Assembly: GCF_006438785.1 (NCBI RefSeq)
Contig: NZ_RCZB01000003.1
Coordinates: 708,629-772,628 of the forward strand
Direction of reading: 5' to 3'
DNA: 64,000 nt
DNA from: Rhodanobacter glycinis
GTDB taxonomy: Bacteria; Pseudomonadota; Gammaproteobacteria; Xanthomonadales; Rhodanobacteraceae
In this document: in pieces, positions 16,315-25,788 of the stretch
Layout: each line of letters opens with the position of its first letter
Numbering within the stretch: the first letter of the stretch is position 1
Notes under the pieces: generated by a model
Databases searched by the model: none
The model's input: only the letters and a program-made list of their open reading frames with translations
What the model was told of the DNA's origin: nothing
Position numbers and translations under genes: made by a program

Positions 16315-19300
16315 ATGAATAGCCGAATTCGCGCCAAACTGCTGCCGTTTGCCATTGCCTCATTGCTGGCAACTGCGGTGCCCGCCATTGCGCAGGACAC
16401 CTCCTCCTCGATCAGCGGTCGCGTACTCGACGCAAACGGCCAGCCGGTCGCCGGCGCCACCGTGCAGATCGTGCATGAGCCGTCGGGCACCACCAAGATC
16501 GCGACCACCGATGCCAGCGGCCGCTATGCCGCGCAGGGTTTGCGTGTGGGTGGTCCGTTCGACGTCACGGTGTCCAAGGCGGGCATGGCGCAGGCTGAGC
16601 AAGGTCAGGTGTATCTGCAGCTGGCTCAGGAAACCCCGGTCAATTTGACCATTGGCGCAGAGCAGGCGAAGGACGTCCAGAATCTCTCCGGCGTCACCGT
16701 GTCGGCCAATGCGCTTGCGCAGACGTTCTCGTCGGACAACAAGGGCATCTCGACCAATGTTTCGCAGCGCGAGCTGGAGGCAACGCCGACGCCGGGTCGT
16801 TCCATCCAGAACATCGTGCGCCTCGATCCGCGTATCGTGATTTCCGATCGGGACCGCGGCGAGATCTCCGCCATCGGTCAGAACAGCCGCTACAACAACA
16901 TTACGGTGGACTCGGTCAGTGCCAACGATCCGTTCGGTCTGAACGCGAATGGTTTGCCCACGCTGGGCACGCCGATTTCGCAGGACACGATCCAGGAATA
17001 CAACATCTCGACCGCCAACTACGACGTGGCCACCCGTCGCGGCGTCGGTGCGATCGTCAATGCCGTGACCAAGAGTGGTACCAACGATTTTCACGGTTCG
17101 GCGTATTACGCGTTCCAGAACCGCGACCAGATGATCGCCGACTACAATGGTCAGCCGTATGGTGGTTTTCGTCGTACCTGGACCGCTGGCGCTACCGTGG
17201 GTGGCCCGATCATCAAGGACAAGCTGTTCTTCTTCGCGTCGTACGAGAAGAGCAAGCAGATCGGCCCGTCATCCCAGTATGGCGTGCAGGGTTCCGGCGC
17301 GACCACCGAGATCCGCGGCCTGACCCAGCAGAACGTCGCTGACATCACCGCGGCAGCCAAGGCCAAGGGTCTGGGCGATGTCGGTGGCCTCAACGGCGGC
17401 AGTTCCGATCTGCAGGACAAGCGTTACCTGGCCAAGATCGACTGGAACATCACCAACAATCACCGCGCCAGCTTCACTTACAGCCAGACCAAGGAAAACA
17501 AGCCGATCATCACCGGCAACAACAATACGTTGGTGCTGTCGAGCGGTTGGTACAAGACGCAGGTAGACAACAAGAGCTACGCGCTGCATTTCTATGATGA
17601 TTGGTCGGACGTCTTCTCCACCGATACCACGATCTCTTATGCCGACTTCCAGCAAAATCGCGGCCCGTACAACGGCACGCCCATGCCGGACGTTTCGGTT
17701 TGCGTAAACTCTGTCAACGGTTGCGGCAGCACCAGCAGCAGCTCGCCCGGCGTGGAATTCGGCACCGAGTATTCCAGCCAGGCCAACGTGCTGCACGTGA
17801 AGACGCTGAACGCGGCTTGGGCTGGAACGCTGTATCTGGGCGACCACACCGTGAAGGGTGGCTTCGACTTCCAGCGCGGTCAGTACTACAACTTGTTCCT
17901 GCAGAACGCATTTGGCAGCTATCAGTTCAACAACCTGGCCGATTTCAACGCCGGCAAGTATTACCTGTATCGCTTCAACACGCCGGCTGCTGGCCTTGGC
18001 CTGAGTGACGTCGCTGCCAATTTCGAACTGAAGGAATACGGTCTGTTCCTGCAGGATACCTGGCAGGTGAACTCGAACCTGTCGGTACAGTACGGTTTCC
18101 GCGTCGATATTCCGCTTACCAGCGATCGTCCGCTCTACAACCCCTGTTACGCCGCGGCACCGGGACAGGCAGTAATTGCCGCCAACTGTGTTTCGCCTCA
18201 GGGTGGTTTTGGTCGCACCAACGTCAGTACCATCAATGGCAATCGTCAGGTGCAGCCGCGCGCGTCGTTCAACTACACCTTTGACACCGAGCGCATGACG
18301 CAGTTGCGTGGTGGTGCGGGCCTGTTCATTTCCAACCCACCGAGCGTGTGGCTGGGCAACATCTACCAGAACTCCGGTGTGACCCAGGTGCAGTTCGCCT
18401 GCGGTCCGAGTTCCTCGGCATCGGCGGCCTGCAAACCTGGTTCGGTGGGCTATCCGGTGTTCAGCACTGATCCGAACGGCCAGAATGCCGGTTCGGCACC
18501 GATTCCGGGTGCCAAGGGTGCGCAGATGGCGGTCAGCACGGTCAGCGATAATTTCCAGATCCCGAGCGTGTGGAAGATGTCGCTCGGCTTTGACCGGGAG
18601 CTGCCGTGGTGGGGGGTGGTGTTCAGTGCCGACTATGAGCACATCAAGAATCGCAATGCGATCTGGTACCAGAACCTGAACATCGGTGCGCCCACCGGCG
18701 TGCTGCCTGATGGCCGATTCACCTATTACAAGAACCCGAAGGGCGGTAGCACCGGCAACACATCGCGCGCGAACGCCAACCCGGCGTTTGGCGATGCGGT
18801 GATCAACCTGGCCAACAGTGACCAGGGCAGTGCCGACAGCCTCAGCCTCGCACTGAAGAAGCCGTTCGCGGACGAATGGTCCGCCATGGCCGGCTTCACC
18901 TGGAGCCGCGCCACGGAAGTGAACCCGGGCACCTCGAGCGTGGCCCGTTCGAGCTACAGCAACAATGTCTGGGTGAACCCGAACGAGAACAAGGCGAGCA
19001 CCTCCAGCTATTCGATCCCGAAGCGCGTGATCGCCTCGCTGACCTGGCAGCATCGCTTCTTCGGCGACTATGCCACCAGCGCCACTGTGTTCTATGACGG
19101 TCATTCGGGCACTCCGTATAGCTGGCGCTACGGCAATGACGCCAACGGTGACGGCTTCACCTCCGACCTGGCCTACATTCCGAACAAGGGTGATATCAGC
19201 TTCGCGCCGGGAACCACGCAGGCACTGCAGGACTCGTTCTGGCAGTACATCGACAATGACAAGTACCTGAAGGATCACAAGGGTGCGATCGCCAGCCGCA

Positions 19301-19647
19301 ACGGTGCCCGTGCCGCGTGGATCAACCAGGTCGACCTGAGTTTCAGCCAGGAGATCCCGGGTCTGTTCAAGGGTAACAAGGGCATGCTCCGCCTGGATGT
19401 CTACAATCTCGGCAACATGCTCAACAAGAAGTGGGGTGTCGATCACCGTGCCAGCTTCCCATTGGTACGCAACCTTGCCGACTTCGCAGGTGTGGATGCC
19501 GCCGGCAAGCCGATCTACGACATCAGCAAGGCGGCCTACAAGGACAGCAACGGCAACTACAGCCCGCTGCCACTGCCGCGTGCTGACGAGTTGAACGGGC
19601 CGACCCAGCGTTGGTCGATCCTGGCCACCGTCCGTTACACCTTCTGA
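16315..19647 (+). CDS. Oar-like TonB-dependent receptor with carboxypeptidase-regulatory N-domain
   Basis: A 1110-residue outer-membrane beta-barrel. The order is: signal peptide (residues 1-24, A-I-A-Q-D cleavage), a CarboxypepD-regulatory Ig-like domain (about 27-110, S-G-R-V-L-D-A-N-G-Q-P-V-A-G-A), a plug domain (about 120-240, with R-G-V-G-A-I-V-N-A-V-T-K-S-G-T-N), and a long barrel ending in the terminal Phe of V-R-Y-T-F. This is the Oar/OmpA-related receptor architecture typical of Xanthomonadales; the Oar of Myxococcus is linked to secretion or import of peptides, but the ligand here is unknown. No classical TonB box was identified. ATG 16315 after AAAGGG is chosen over an upstream ATG at 16228 because it gives a proper signal peptide. 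It is monocistronic with a strong terminator. Confidence 0.92.
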   Translation: MNSRIRAKLLPFAIASLLATAVPAIAQDTSSSISGRVLDANGQPVAGATVQIVHEPSGTTKIATTDASGRYAAQGLRVGGPFDVTVSKAGMAQAEQGQVYLQLAQETPVNLTIGAEQAKDVQNLSGVTVSANALAQTFSSDNKGISTNVSQRELEATPTPGRSIQNIVRLDPRIVISDRDRGEISAIGQNSRYNNITVDSVSANDPFGLNANGLPTLGTPISQDTIQEYNISTANYDVATRRGVGAIVNAVTKSGTNDFHGSAYYAFQNRDQMIADYNGQPYGGFRRTWTAGATVGGPIIKDKLFFFASYEKSKQIGPSSQYGVQGSGATTEIRGLTQQNVADITAAAKAKGLGDVGGLNGGSSDLQDKRYLAKIDWNITNNHRASFTYSQTKENKPIITGNNNTLVLSSGWYKTQVDNKSYALHFYDDWSDVFSTDTTISYADFQQNRGPYNGTPMPDVSVCVNSVNGCGSTSSSSPGVEFGTEYSSQANVLHVKTLNAAWAGTLYLGDHTVKGGFDFQRGQYYNLFLQNAFGSYQFNNLADFNAGKYYLYRFNTPAAGLGLSDVAANFELKEYGLFLQDTWQVNSNLSVQYGFRVDIPLTSDRPLYNPCYAAAPGQAVIAANCVSPQGGFGRTNVSTINGNRQVQPRASFNYTFDTERMTQLRGGAGLFISNPPSVWLGNIYQNSGVTQVQFACGPSSSASAACKPGSVGYPVFSTDPNGQNAGSAPIPGAKGAQMAVSTVSDNFQIPSVWKMSLGFDRELPWWGVVFSADYEHIKNRNAIWYQNLNIGAPTGVLPDGRFTYYKNPKGGSTGNTSRANANPAFGDAVINLANSDQGSADSLSLALKKPFADEWSAMAGFTWSRATEVNPGTSSVARSSYSNNVWVNPNENKASTSSYSIPKRVIASLTWQHRFFGDYATSATVFYDGHSGTPYSWRYGNDANGDGFTSDLAYIPNKGDISFAPGTTQALQDSFWQYIDNDKYLKDHKGAIASRNGARAAWINQVDLSFSQEIPGLFKGNKGMLRLDVYNLGNMLNKKWGVDHRASFPLVRNLADFAGVDAAGKPIYDISKAAYKDSNGNYSPLPLPRADELNGPTQRWSILATVRYTF

Positions 19648-19671
19648 CCGAACCGTTGTCCGGAAAGCATG

Positions 19672-19701
19672 ACCGGCACCCGCAAGGGTGCCGGTTTTTT
19701 T
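19672..19701 (+). terminator. Rho-independent terminator after the Oar-like receptor
   Basis: A 10-bp perfect stem (19672-19681 with 19686-19695), a GCAA tetraloop and a run of seven T. Confidence 0.93.
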
Positions 19702-19802
19702 GTGGCTTGACCGAGCCGTGCCGGCCGCGTGAAGCTAACCGGTCAGCTGCGGTCTTGCGCTGAAGTACATGCTGCACACAAGAAGACAGGAGAATGATTC
19801 GA

Positions 19803-21203
19803 ATGAATGACATCAAGGCCGGATCGCGAAGCAAGTCAGCTACGGTAAGCGCCCGCATTTCACCGGTCGGTGGGTTGGATATCCTGTCGCGCAACGAGGT
19901 GGCGCGGCTGCGTGGCGCCAGCGATTCGGGTCTGCATGCGCTGCTGCGCCGTTGCGCGCTGGCGGTGCTGACCTCGGGCAATATCAGCGACGATCCGCGC
20001 GCCATTCTTGAGCACTATCCGGATTTCGACATCCAGGTGTTGCAGCAGGATCGCGGCATCAAGATCGAACTCAGTCATGCGCCGGCGCAGGCTTTCGTGG
20101 ACGGGCAGATCATTCGCGGCATCAACGAACTGCTGGTGGCGGTGGTACGCGACATCGTCTACGTGTCGACCCAGCTGGAACAGATCGGCCTCGATCTGGA
20201 CGGTTCGGCCGGGCTGACCCAAGGCGTTTTCGAGATCCTGCGCAATGCGCGCATCCTCAAGCCGCACATCGACCCCAACCTGGTGGTGTGCTGGGGCGGT
20301 CACTCGATCTCGCGCGACGAATACGACTACACCAAGCTGGTCGGCTATCAACTCGGATTGCGTGGACTGGACATCTGCACGGGCTGCGGGCCGGGTGCGA
20401 TGAAGGGGCCGATGAAGGGCGCGACCATCGCGCACGCCAAGCAGCGGCGTCGGAACAATCGCTACATTGGCATCACCGAGCCGGGCATCATCGCCGCCGA
20501 GTCGCCGAACCCGATCGTCAATCATCTGGTGATCATGCCCGACATCGAGAAGCGACTTGAGGCCTTCGTGCGCATGGGTCACGGCATCCTAGTGTTTCCC
20601 GGTGGCGTGGGCACGGCCGAGGAAATCCTCTACTTGCTTGGCATCTTGTTGCATCCGGACAACTCCAGCATACCCTTCCCGTTGATCTTCACCGGGCCGC
20701 GCGAATCGGCAGCCTATTTCGAGCAGATCGATCGTTTCTTGCGGCTGAGCCTGGGTGACGAAGTGGCGCAGCGTTACCAGATCATCGTGGACGATCCGGC
20801 GGCCGTGGCACGGGCGATGATCAAGGGCATCGACAGGGTGCGTCACAACCGGCTTGACACCAAGGATGCGTTCTTCTTCAACTGGGCGTTGCAGATTCCG
20901 CTGGAATTCCAGCTGCCGTTTCGCCCCACACATGAGGCCATGCGTGCGCTACAGATTCATCACGACCGTCCGCGGCACGAACTGGCGGCGGACCTGCGCC
21001 GGGCATTTTCCGGCATTGTTGCCGGCAACGTGAAGGAGGAGGGCGTGCAGGCAATTGAGCAGCATGGCCCGTTCGACATCGACGGTGACGCGGACATCAT
21101 GCGTGCGCTGGACAAGCTGTTGCAGGCGTTCGTCGAACAGCACCGGATGAAGCTGCCTGGTGGCACCGCATACGTACCCTGTTATCGGGTGGTGACGGCG
21201 TAG
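19803..21203 (+). CDS. ppnN: Nucleotide 5'-monophosphate nucleosidase (LOG family)
   Basis: PpnN/YgdH-type enzyme that hydrolyses purine and pyrimidine monophosphates to base and ribose 5-phosphate; the E. coli enzyme is stimulated by (p)ppGpp. The 466-residue protein has the central LOG/Rossmann domain with C-T-G-C-G-P-G-A-M-K-G-P and the P-G-G-V-G-T-A-E-E motif, plus the N- and C-terminal flanks of the long form (E. coli is about 454 residues). Two close ATGs exist: at 19794 the AGGAG is only one base away, while at 19803 the spacing is ten, so 19803 is preferred. Confidence 0.93.
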   Translation: MNDIKAGSRSKSATVSARISPVGGLDILSRNEVARLRGASDSGLHALLRRCALAVLTSGNISDDPRAILEHYPDFDIQVLQQDRGIKIELSHAPAQAFVDGQIIRGINELLVAVVRDIVYVSTQLEQIGLDLDGSAGLTQGVFEILRNARILKPHIDPNLVVCWGGHSISRDEYDYTKLVGYQLGLRGLDICTGCGPGAMKGPMKGATIAHAKQRRRNNRYIGITEPGIIAAESPNPIVNHLVIMPDIEKRLEAFVRMGHGILVFPGGVGTAEEILYLLGILLHPDNSSIPFPLIFTGPRESAAYFEQIDRFLRLSLGDEVAQRYQIIVDDPAAVARAMIKGIDRVRHNRLDTKDAFFFNWALQIPLEFQLPFRPTHEAMRALQIHHDRPRHELAADLRRAFSGIVAGNVKEEGVQAIEQHGPFDIDGDADIMRALDKLLQAFVEQHRMKLPGGTAYVPCYRVVTA

Positions 21204-21232
21204 AAAATGTGCAGGGATCTATCAGCGATGGC

Positions 21233-21261
21233 TTGACAGCTAGGCACGCCCTCGACAAACT
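21233..21261 (+). promoter_or_regulatory. Candidate promoter of tRNA-Asn
   Basis: A consensus -35 TTGACA (21233-21238) is followed 17 bases later by CAAACT (21256-21261), 11 bases before the tRNA 5' end. The discriminator region is GC-rich. Confidence 0.5.
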
Positions 21262-21272
21262 ACGCAGCTCAC

Positions 21273-21349
21273 GCCCGAATAGCTCAGCTGGTTAGAGCAC
21301 TTGACTGTTAATCAGGGGGTCGCTGGTTCGAGTCCAGCTTCGGGCGCCA
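21273..21349 (+). tRNA. tRNA-Asn (GTT)
   Basis: A full cloverleaf of 77 bases with encoded CCA: acceptor GCCCGAA pairing with TTCGGGC, D-arm GCTC/GAGC, anticodon loop CTGTTAA with anticodon GTT, T-loop GGTTCGAGTCC. A hairpin terminator follows 5 bases later. Confidence 0.97.
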
Positions 21350-21354
21350 AGTAT

Positions 21355-21387
21355 CGCAAAAAGCCGGCATATTGCCGGCTTTTTGCG
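21355..21387 (+). terminator. Terminator after tRNA-Asn
   Basis: A 14-bp perfect inverted repeat (21355-21368 with 21374-21387) containing A and T runs. It can act on both strands and also separates the tRNA from the convergent pseudopilin gene. Confidence 0.85.
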
Positions 21388-21410
21388 CTCTAGCGCCGGC
21401 ACCCCGCCAG

Positions 21411-21971
21411 TCAATTCGTTTGTGCGCAGGTAGCGGCCTGCTCTGCGCTGGCAGGAGCGCCCCGGATACGGCCCGAGTTGGAGACCACCACACTGAGCGC
21501 ATGTGCAGCGTCGGATGGCTGGCAGAACAGTAGGGTGATGTTGCTGCCGCTGGCGCTGCCATCGGGACGAAAGCGCACGATGTGCCGACCTGAGCTGCTG
21601 TGGACGATCAGTTTTCCGGCATAGCCGTGGCCGGTATACAACGGCCCGTTGTCGGGCTGGTCGTCAAAATTGGCATCATGGCCAAGCAGCCAGCCGTTGT
21701 CCCAGCGCATATCGTCGCTGCAGCTGCTGCCATCGCGGGTGGGACAGAACAGCGTGCGCTTGCCGCTGGTGGCGGCGGTTTCGCGGGCATGCTGCAGTGC
21801 TGCGATGAAATCGGTCTGGGCGACCTGCAGTAGGTTGCGATTCAACAGATTTCGTAGAGGCGGCATGGCGATGCCGGCAAGCACCGCCATGATGGCGAGC
21901 ACCATGATCTGCTCGACGAGGGTCATGCCACTTTGCTTGCGACGTAGCCTTGAATTCCGGGGAACCATCAC
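21411..21971 (-). CDS. GspH/FimT-type pseudopilin
   Basis: A 186-residue type IV pilin-like protein. It has a basic leader ending in Q-S-G, the prepilin peptidase site G-M-T-L-V-E-Q (cleavage after Gly15; Met at +1 rather than Phe), a long hydrophobic N-terminal helix, then a beta-rich globular domain with two Cys pairs (F-C-P-T..S-C-S and F-C-Q..T-C-A). This matches FimT/GspH minor pseudopilins. It is alone: no other pilin genes flank it. An ATG at 21968 is an equal alternative start. Confidence 0.85.
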   Translation of the reverse strand: MMVPRNSRLRRKQSGMTLVEQIMVLAIMAVLAGIAMPPLRNLLNRNLLQVAQTDFIAALQHARETAATSGKRTLFCPTRDGSSCSDDMRWDNGWLLGHDANFDDQPDNGPLYTGHGYAGKLIVHSSSGRHIVRFRPDGSASGSNITLLFCQPSDAAHALSVVVSNSGRIRGAPASAEQAATCAQTN

Positions 21972-22125
21972 GGCGTCGCTTCCTGCGTTGTCCGGGGATG
22001 TCCATGCTAGGACGCCGGTGCCGTGCGGCCAGTGGCCTCAAGGTCGCATGGATGTCAGTGTGTGCTGACGCGTCCTGTCAGCAGGTCCGATTTAGAATGG
22101 CCCACCACGCCCACATATGTAGCCG

Positions 22126-24147
22126 ATGACTGACCGCTTCCAGCTCGTTGCTCCCTATCAGCCCGCCGGCGACCAGCCGCAGGCGATCCAGCGCCTGTCC
22201 GATGGCTTCGAGGCCGGTCTGGCCGCGCAGACCCTGCTCGGCGTGACCGGCTCGGGCAAGACCTACACGATCGCCAACGTGATCGAGCAGGTGCAGCGGC
22301 CGACCATCGTGATGGCGCCGAACAAGACGCTGGCCGCGCAGCTGTACGGCGAGTTCAAGGAGTTCTTCCCGCACAACGCGGTGGAGTACTTCGTCAGCTA
22401 CTACGACTACTACCAGCCGGAAGCCTATGTGGTGGCGTCGGATACTTTCATCGAGAAGGACGCGTCGATCAACGAGCACATCGAGCAGATGCGGCTGTCG
22501 GCGACAAAGGCGCTGCTGTCGCGCCGCGACTCGATCATCGTGGCCACGGTGTCGGCGATCTACGGCCTCGGCAATCCCGAGGATTACCTGAGCCTGCGTT
22601 TGATCCTGGCCAAGGGCGAGCGTATTGAGCAGCGCAAGTTGATCCACCAGCTGACCGAGCTGCAATACACGCGCAACGAGATGGAGTTGCGGCGCGGCAC
22701 CTATCGGGTACGCGGCGAAATCATCGACGTGTTTCCGGCTGAATCGGAGACCGAGGCGCTGCGCATCGAGCTGTTCGACGGCGAAGTGGAAAACATGGCG
22801 CTGTTCGACCCGCTCACAGGCGAGACCATTCGCAAGGTGCAGCGCTACACCGTCTATCCGCGAACGCATTACGCCAGCACGCGCGAGAGCGTGCTCAACG
22901 CGATCGAGACGATCAAGGTCGAGTTGAAGGAGCGGCTGGAGTTGCTCTATCGCGAGAACAAGCTGGTCGAGGCGCAGCGGCTGGATCAGCGCACGCGCTT
23001 TGACATCGAGATGATGACCGAGGTCGGTTACTGTCAGGGCATCGAAAACTATTCGCGCCACTTGACCCGGCGTGCGCCCGGCGAGCCGCCGCCGACACTG
23101 TTCGACTACCTGCCGTCCGACGGCTTGCTGGTGGTCGACGAGTCGCACGTCACCGTGCCGCAGCTGGGCGCCATGTACAAGGGCGATCGCTCGCGCAAGG
23201 AAACCCTGGTGGAATTCGGATTCCGGCTGCCATCGGCGATGGACAACCGGCCGCTGAAGTTCGAGGAGTGGGAGCAGCGGGTACCGCGCTCGATCTTCAT
23301 CTCGGCCACGCCGCGCACCTATGAGTTGGACAAATCCGGTGAGGCCGTAGTCGAGCTGCTGGTACGCCCTACCGGCCTGGTGGATCCGGAAGTGGAAGTG
23401 CGCCCAGTACGCACCCAGGTCGACGACTTGCTCAGCGAGGTGCACAAGCGTGTGGCGATGGGCGATCGCGTGCTGGTCACCACGCTGACCAAACGGATGG
23501 CCGAGAATCTCACCGAATATTTGTCCGAACAGGACGTGAAGGTGCGCTACCTGCATTCGGACATCGAGACGGTCGAGCGCAGCGAAATCATCCGTGATCT
23601 GCGTCTTGGCGAATTCGACGTGCTGGTCGGCATCAACCTCCTGCGTGAGGGCTTGGACATGCCGGAGGTTTCACTGGTGGCGATCCTCGACGCCGACAAG
23701 GAGGGTTTCCTGCGCTCTACCGGATCGCTGATCCAGACCATCGGCCGTGCCGCCCGCAACGTTCGCGGCAAGGCGATCCTGTACGGCGATCAGGTTACCC
23801 GCTCGATGCAGGCGGCGATTGATGAAACGGCCCGCCGCCGCGAGAAGCAGCTGGCCTGGAACGAGCAACAAGGCATCGTGCCGACCACCATCGTGCGACG
23901 CATCGCCGACATCATGGAGGGCGCACGCAGCGAGGCGGGCAACCGTCGCGGCAGCAAATCCTCGACGCGCAGCCGTGCGGTGGCCGAGCAGGGCGCTGAT
24001 TACGCCGGACTCAATGCGCAGCAGGCAGCAGGCATGCTGAAGAAACTGGAGGCGCAGATGTACAGGCACGCACAGAACCTGGAGTTCGAAGATGCCGCCC
24101 GGTTGCGCGACCAGATTCATCAGCTGCGGGAACAGGCCCTGCGTTGA
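22126..24147 (+). CDS. uvrB: Excinuclease ABC subunit B
   Basis: Damage-verification helicase of nucleotide excision repair; it acts with UvrA and UvrC. The 673-residue protein has Walker A G-V-T-G-S-G-K-T (residues 39-46), the [10 protein letters not shown] beta-hairpin that clamps DNA, the D-E-S-H Walker B box, helicase motifs V and VI ([21 protein letters not shown]) and a C-terminal UVR motif that binds UvrC. No SOS box was recognised upstream. The start lacks a clear Shine-Dalgarno. Confidence 0.97.
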   Translation: MTDRFQLVAPYQPAGDQPQAIQRLSDGFEAGLAAQTLLGVTGSGKTYTIANVIEQVQRPTIVMAPNKTLAAQLYGEFKEFFPHNAVEYFVSYYDYYQPEAYVVASDTFIEKDASINEHIEQMRLSATKALLSRRDSIIVATVSAIYGLGNPEDYLSLRLILAKGERIEQRKLIHQLTELQYTRNEMELRRGTYRVRGEIIDVFPAESETEALRIELFDGEVENMALFDPLTGETIRKVQRYTVYPRTHYASTRESVLNAIETIKVELKERLELLYRENKLVEAQRLDQRTRFDIEMMTEVGYCQGIENYSRHLTRRAPGEPPPTLFDYLPSDGLLVVDESHVTVPQLGAMYKGDRSRKETLVEFGFRLPSAMDNRPLKFEEWEQRVPRSIFISATPRTYELDKSGEAVVELLVRPTGLVDPEVEVRPVRTQVDDLLSEVHKRVAMGDRVLVTTLTKRMAENLTEYLSEQDVKVRYLHSDIETVERSEIIRDLRLGEFDVLVGINLLREGLDMPEVSLVAILDADKEGFLRSTGSLIQTIGRAARNVRGKAILYGDQVTRSMQAAIDETARRREKQLAWNEQQGIVPTTIVRRIADIMEGARSEAGNRRGSKSSTRSRAVAEQGADYAGLNAQQAAGMLKKLEAQMYRHAQNLEFEDAARLRDQIHQLREQALR

Positions 24148-24171
24148 CCGCCCACCCAGCTTGCCGGGATA

Positions 24172-24200
24172 TTGTCGAGAGCCGGCGGCTCCCGTATACT
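24172..24200 (+). promoter_or_regulatory. Promoter of tRNA-Val
   Basis: TTGTCG (24172-24177), a 17-base spacer and TATACT (24195-24200), followed by a GC-rich discriminator, as in growth-rate-controlled stable-RNA promoters. Confidence 0.6.
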
Positions 24201-24233
24201 GCGCGGCTCGCGTACAGAGCCAGAACGCGAGAC

Positions 24234-24308
24234 GGGCGGTTAGCTCAGCGGTAGAGCACTACCTTGACATGGTAGGGGTCACAAGTTCGATCCTTGTACC
24301 GCCCACCA
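24234..24308 (+). tRNA. tRNA-Val (GAC)
   Basis: A 75-base cloverleaf with encoded CCA: acceptor GGGCGGT/ACCGCCC, anticodon stem CTACC/GGTAG around loop TTGACAT (anticodon GAC), T-arm ACAAG/CTTGT. A terminator follows at 24371. Confidence 0.97.
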
Positions 24309-24370
24309 ATATTGAATGGCACTGGCCCAGGCAGCTATGCGACGCTCTGGGCGGTTGCACGAAGACGGTC

Positions 24371-24402
24371 CAGGAAAGCCGCCCATCAGGGCGGCTTTCC
24401 TG
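24371..24402 (+). terminator. Terminator after tRNA-Val
   Basis: A 14-bp perfect stem (24371-24384 with 24389-24402) with loop ATCA and a T-rich tail. Confidence 0.85.
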
Positions 24403-24408
24403 TTTCTG

Positions 24409-25260
24409 ACCCTTCATCCCCCCCCGTTTCACCACAGGCGTCTGGCTGCCGCTACTGTGTTGAAAGCTGACTGGTGCGAGCGGGAAACGGAAACTCAGGA
24501 GAGGAGACAACGGTTTTGTGTCCTCTCGTCTGATGACTCGGGGCCGTTGACGACGCATGCGCCGCGCATGTGGTGGTCAGGCTCAAATTCAGCTTGCAGA
24601 CAGTCGTTGACAGATGTACGTTAAGGAACGAACCGATCTCGTTCAGAATAGCCGCGTGCGCCAGTCTTCCGGCGTGCCGTTGCAGTAAAGGTTGGGGGGC
24701 TTCCGTCTGTCACAGAGACTGCGCTGCCAGGGCGGCGCATCGATGACGACGCCCCAAGGTGGAATGCGTCAGTACGCCTGCCGGGAGGCGGGGTCATTGT
24801 TCATCGTCGACTGATGAGCACTTGGCAGCAGGGTGGGCTTGGGAGGGGCGGGCATGGGTGCGCCTTTGCCTGTCCAACACAAGGAATGAAGGGGGTGACG
24901 ATCACGCTTGCGAACGCTTTTGGCGACGACGGGTCGGGCCGTGTTGGGCATGCGGCCGTCCGGAATGCACCGAACCTGGCGCCAGGCATCGCATAGCGCG
25001 GTATTCGAGAACACGCGCATCCAAATTGATCCGGACCTGTCCGATCGACGGCCTGCGCCTTGCGGGTTGCGCTTGCCGTGTCGAGCAGGCAGCAATGCCG
25101 GAGCCATCCACATGAGGATAGTTGGCGAACGGCAAGTGATTGCGCCGTTCTGACGACCGTTGTACTGACGTCCTGCTTCCCCGTGGCAGACCAAAGCCAT
25201 GCCGCGCAGAACCGACCGCTCCATTCAAAAACCGGAAGAGCATTTACTGGGAGACATCGC
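24409..25260 (+). other. Gene-free region between tRNA-Val and the T6SS locus
   Basis: About 850 bases without a convincing gene. Open frames on both strands are short, overlap each other and show no family resemblance. An isolated TTGACA (24607-24612) lacks a good -10, and a small inverted repeat lies at 24626-24644. The promoter for the tssB operon is presumably in the last few hundred bases. This is the junction between core genes and the secretion locus. Confidence 0.5.
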
Positions 25261-25782
25261 ATGGCCAAGCAAAGTAGTCAGAAATTCATCGCGCGCAACC
25301 GCGCGCCGCGCGTGCAGATCGAGTATGACGTCGAGGTATATGGCGCTCAGAAAAAGGTGCAGGTGCCTTTCGTGATGGGTGTGATGTCGGATCTCTCCGG
25401 CGCCAACGCGGGCGAATTGCCGCCGATCGAGGATCGCAAGGCGCTGGAAATCGATGTCGACAACTTCGACGGACGTCTCCAGTCAATGAAGCCGCGGGTG
25501 ACGTTTGCCGTGCCGAACACACTGACCGGCGAAGGCAATCTGGCTGTCGACATCACCTTTGAAAGCATGGATGACTTTTCCCCCGCCGCCGTGGCCAAGA
25601 AGGTCGGCGCGGTGGCCAAACTGCTTGAGGCACGTACTCAGCTCGCCAATCTGGACACATACATGGATGGCAAGGCCGGCGCCGAGAGCCTTATCGCGAA
25701 GGCGCTCAAGGACCCGGCACTGCTGCAGTCATTGGTATCGGCGCCCAAGCCCGCCGATGACACCAACAAAGACGGGGAGTAA
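25261..25782 (+). CDS. tssB: T6SS contractile sheath small subunit
   Basis: TssB (VipA/ImpB) forms the contractile sheath with TssC. The 173-residue protein shows the N-terminal Q-K-F-I-A-R-N-R-A-P-R-V-Q-I-E-Y-D-V, the V-M-G-V-M-S-D-L-S-G core and the V-D-N-F-D turn. The ATG at 25261 after GGGAG is chosen; the frame extends to 25060 but that part does not look like protein. It opens the T6SS gene group and is followed 6 bases later by tssC. Confidence 0.97.
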   Translation: MAKQSSQKFIARNRAPRVQIEYDVEVYGAQKKVQVPFVMGVMSDLSGANAGELPPIEDRKALEIDVDNFDGRLQSMKPRVTFAVPNTLTGEGNLAVDITFESMDDFSPAAVAKKVGAVAKLLEARTQLANLDTYMDGKAGAESLIAKALKDPALLQSLVSAPKPADDTNKDGE

Positions 25783-25788
25783 GCAAGC

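Noticed and set aside
17269..19446. A 725-codon minus-strand frame opposite the Oar-like receptor
   Set aside because: Antisense shadow of a strongly codon-biased gene.
24607..24635. Consensus TTGACA in the gene-free region before tssB
   Set aside because: The sequence 17 bases later (GAACCG) is not a plausible -10.
24769..25268. Minus-strand frames between tRNA-Val and tssB
   Set aside because: They overlap each other in different frames, lack ribosome sites and resemble no known protein.
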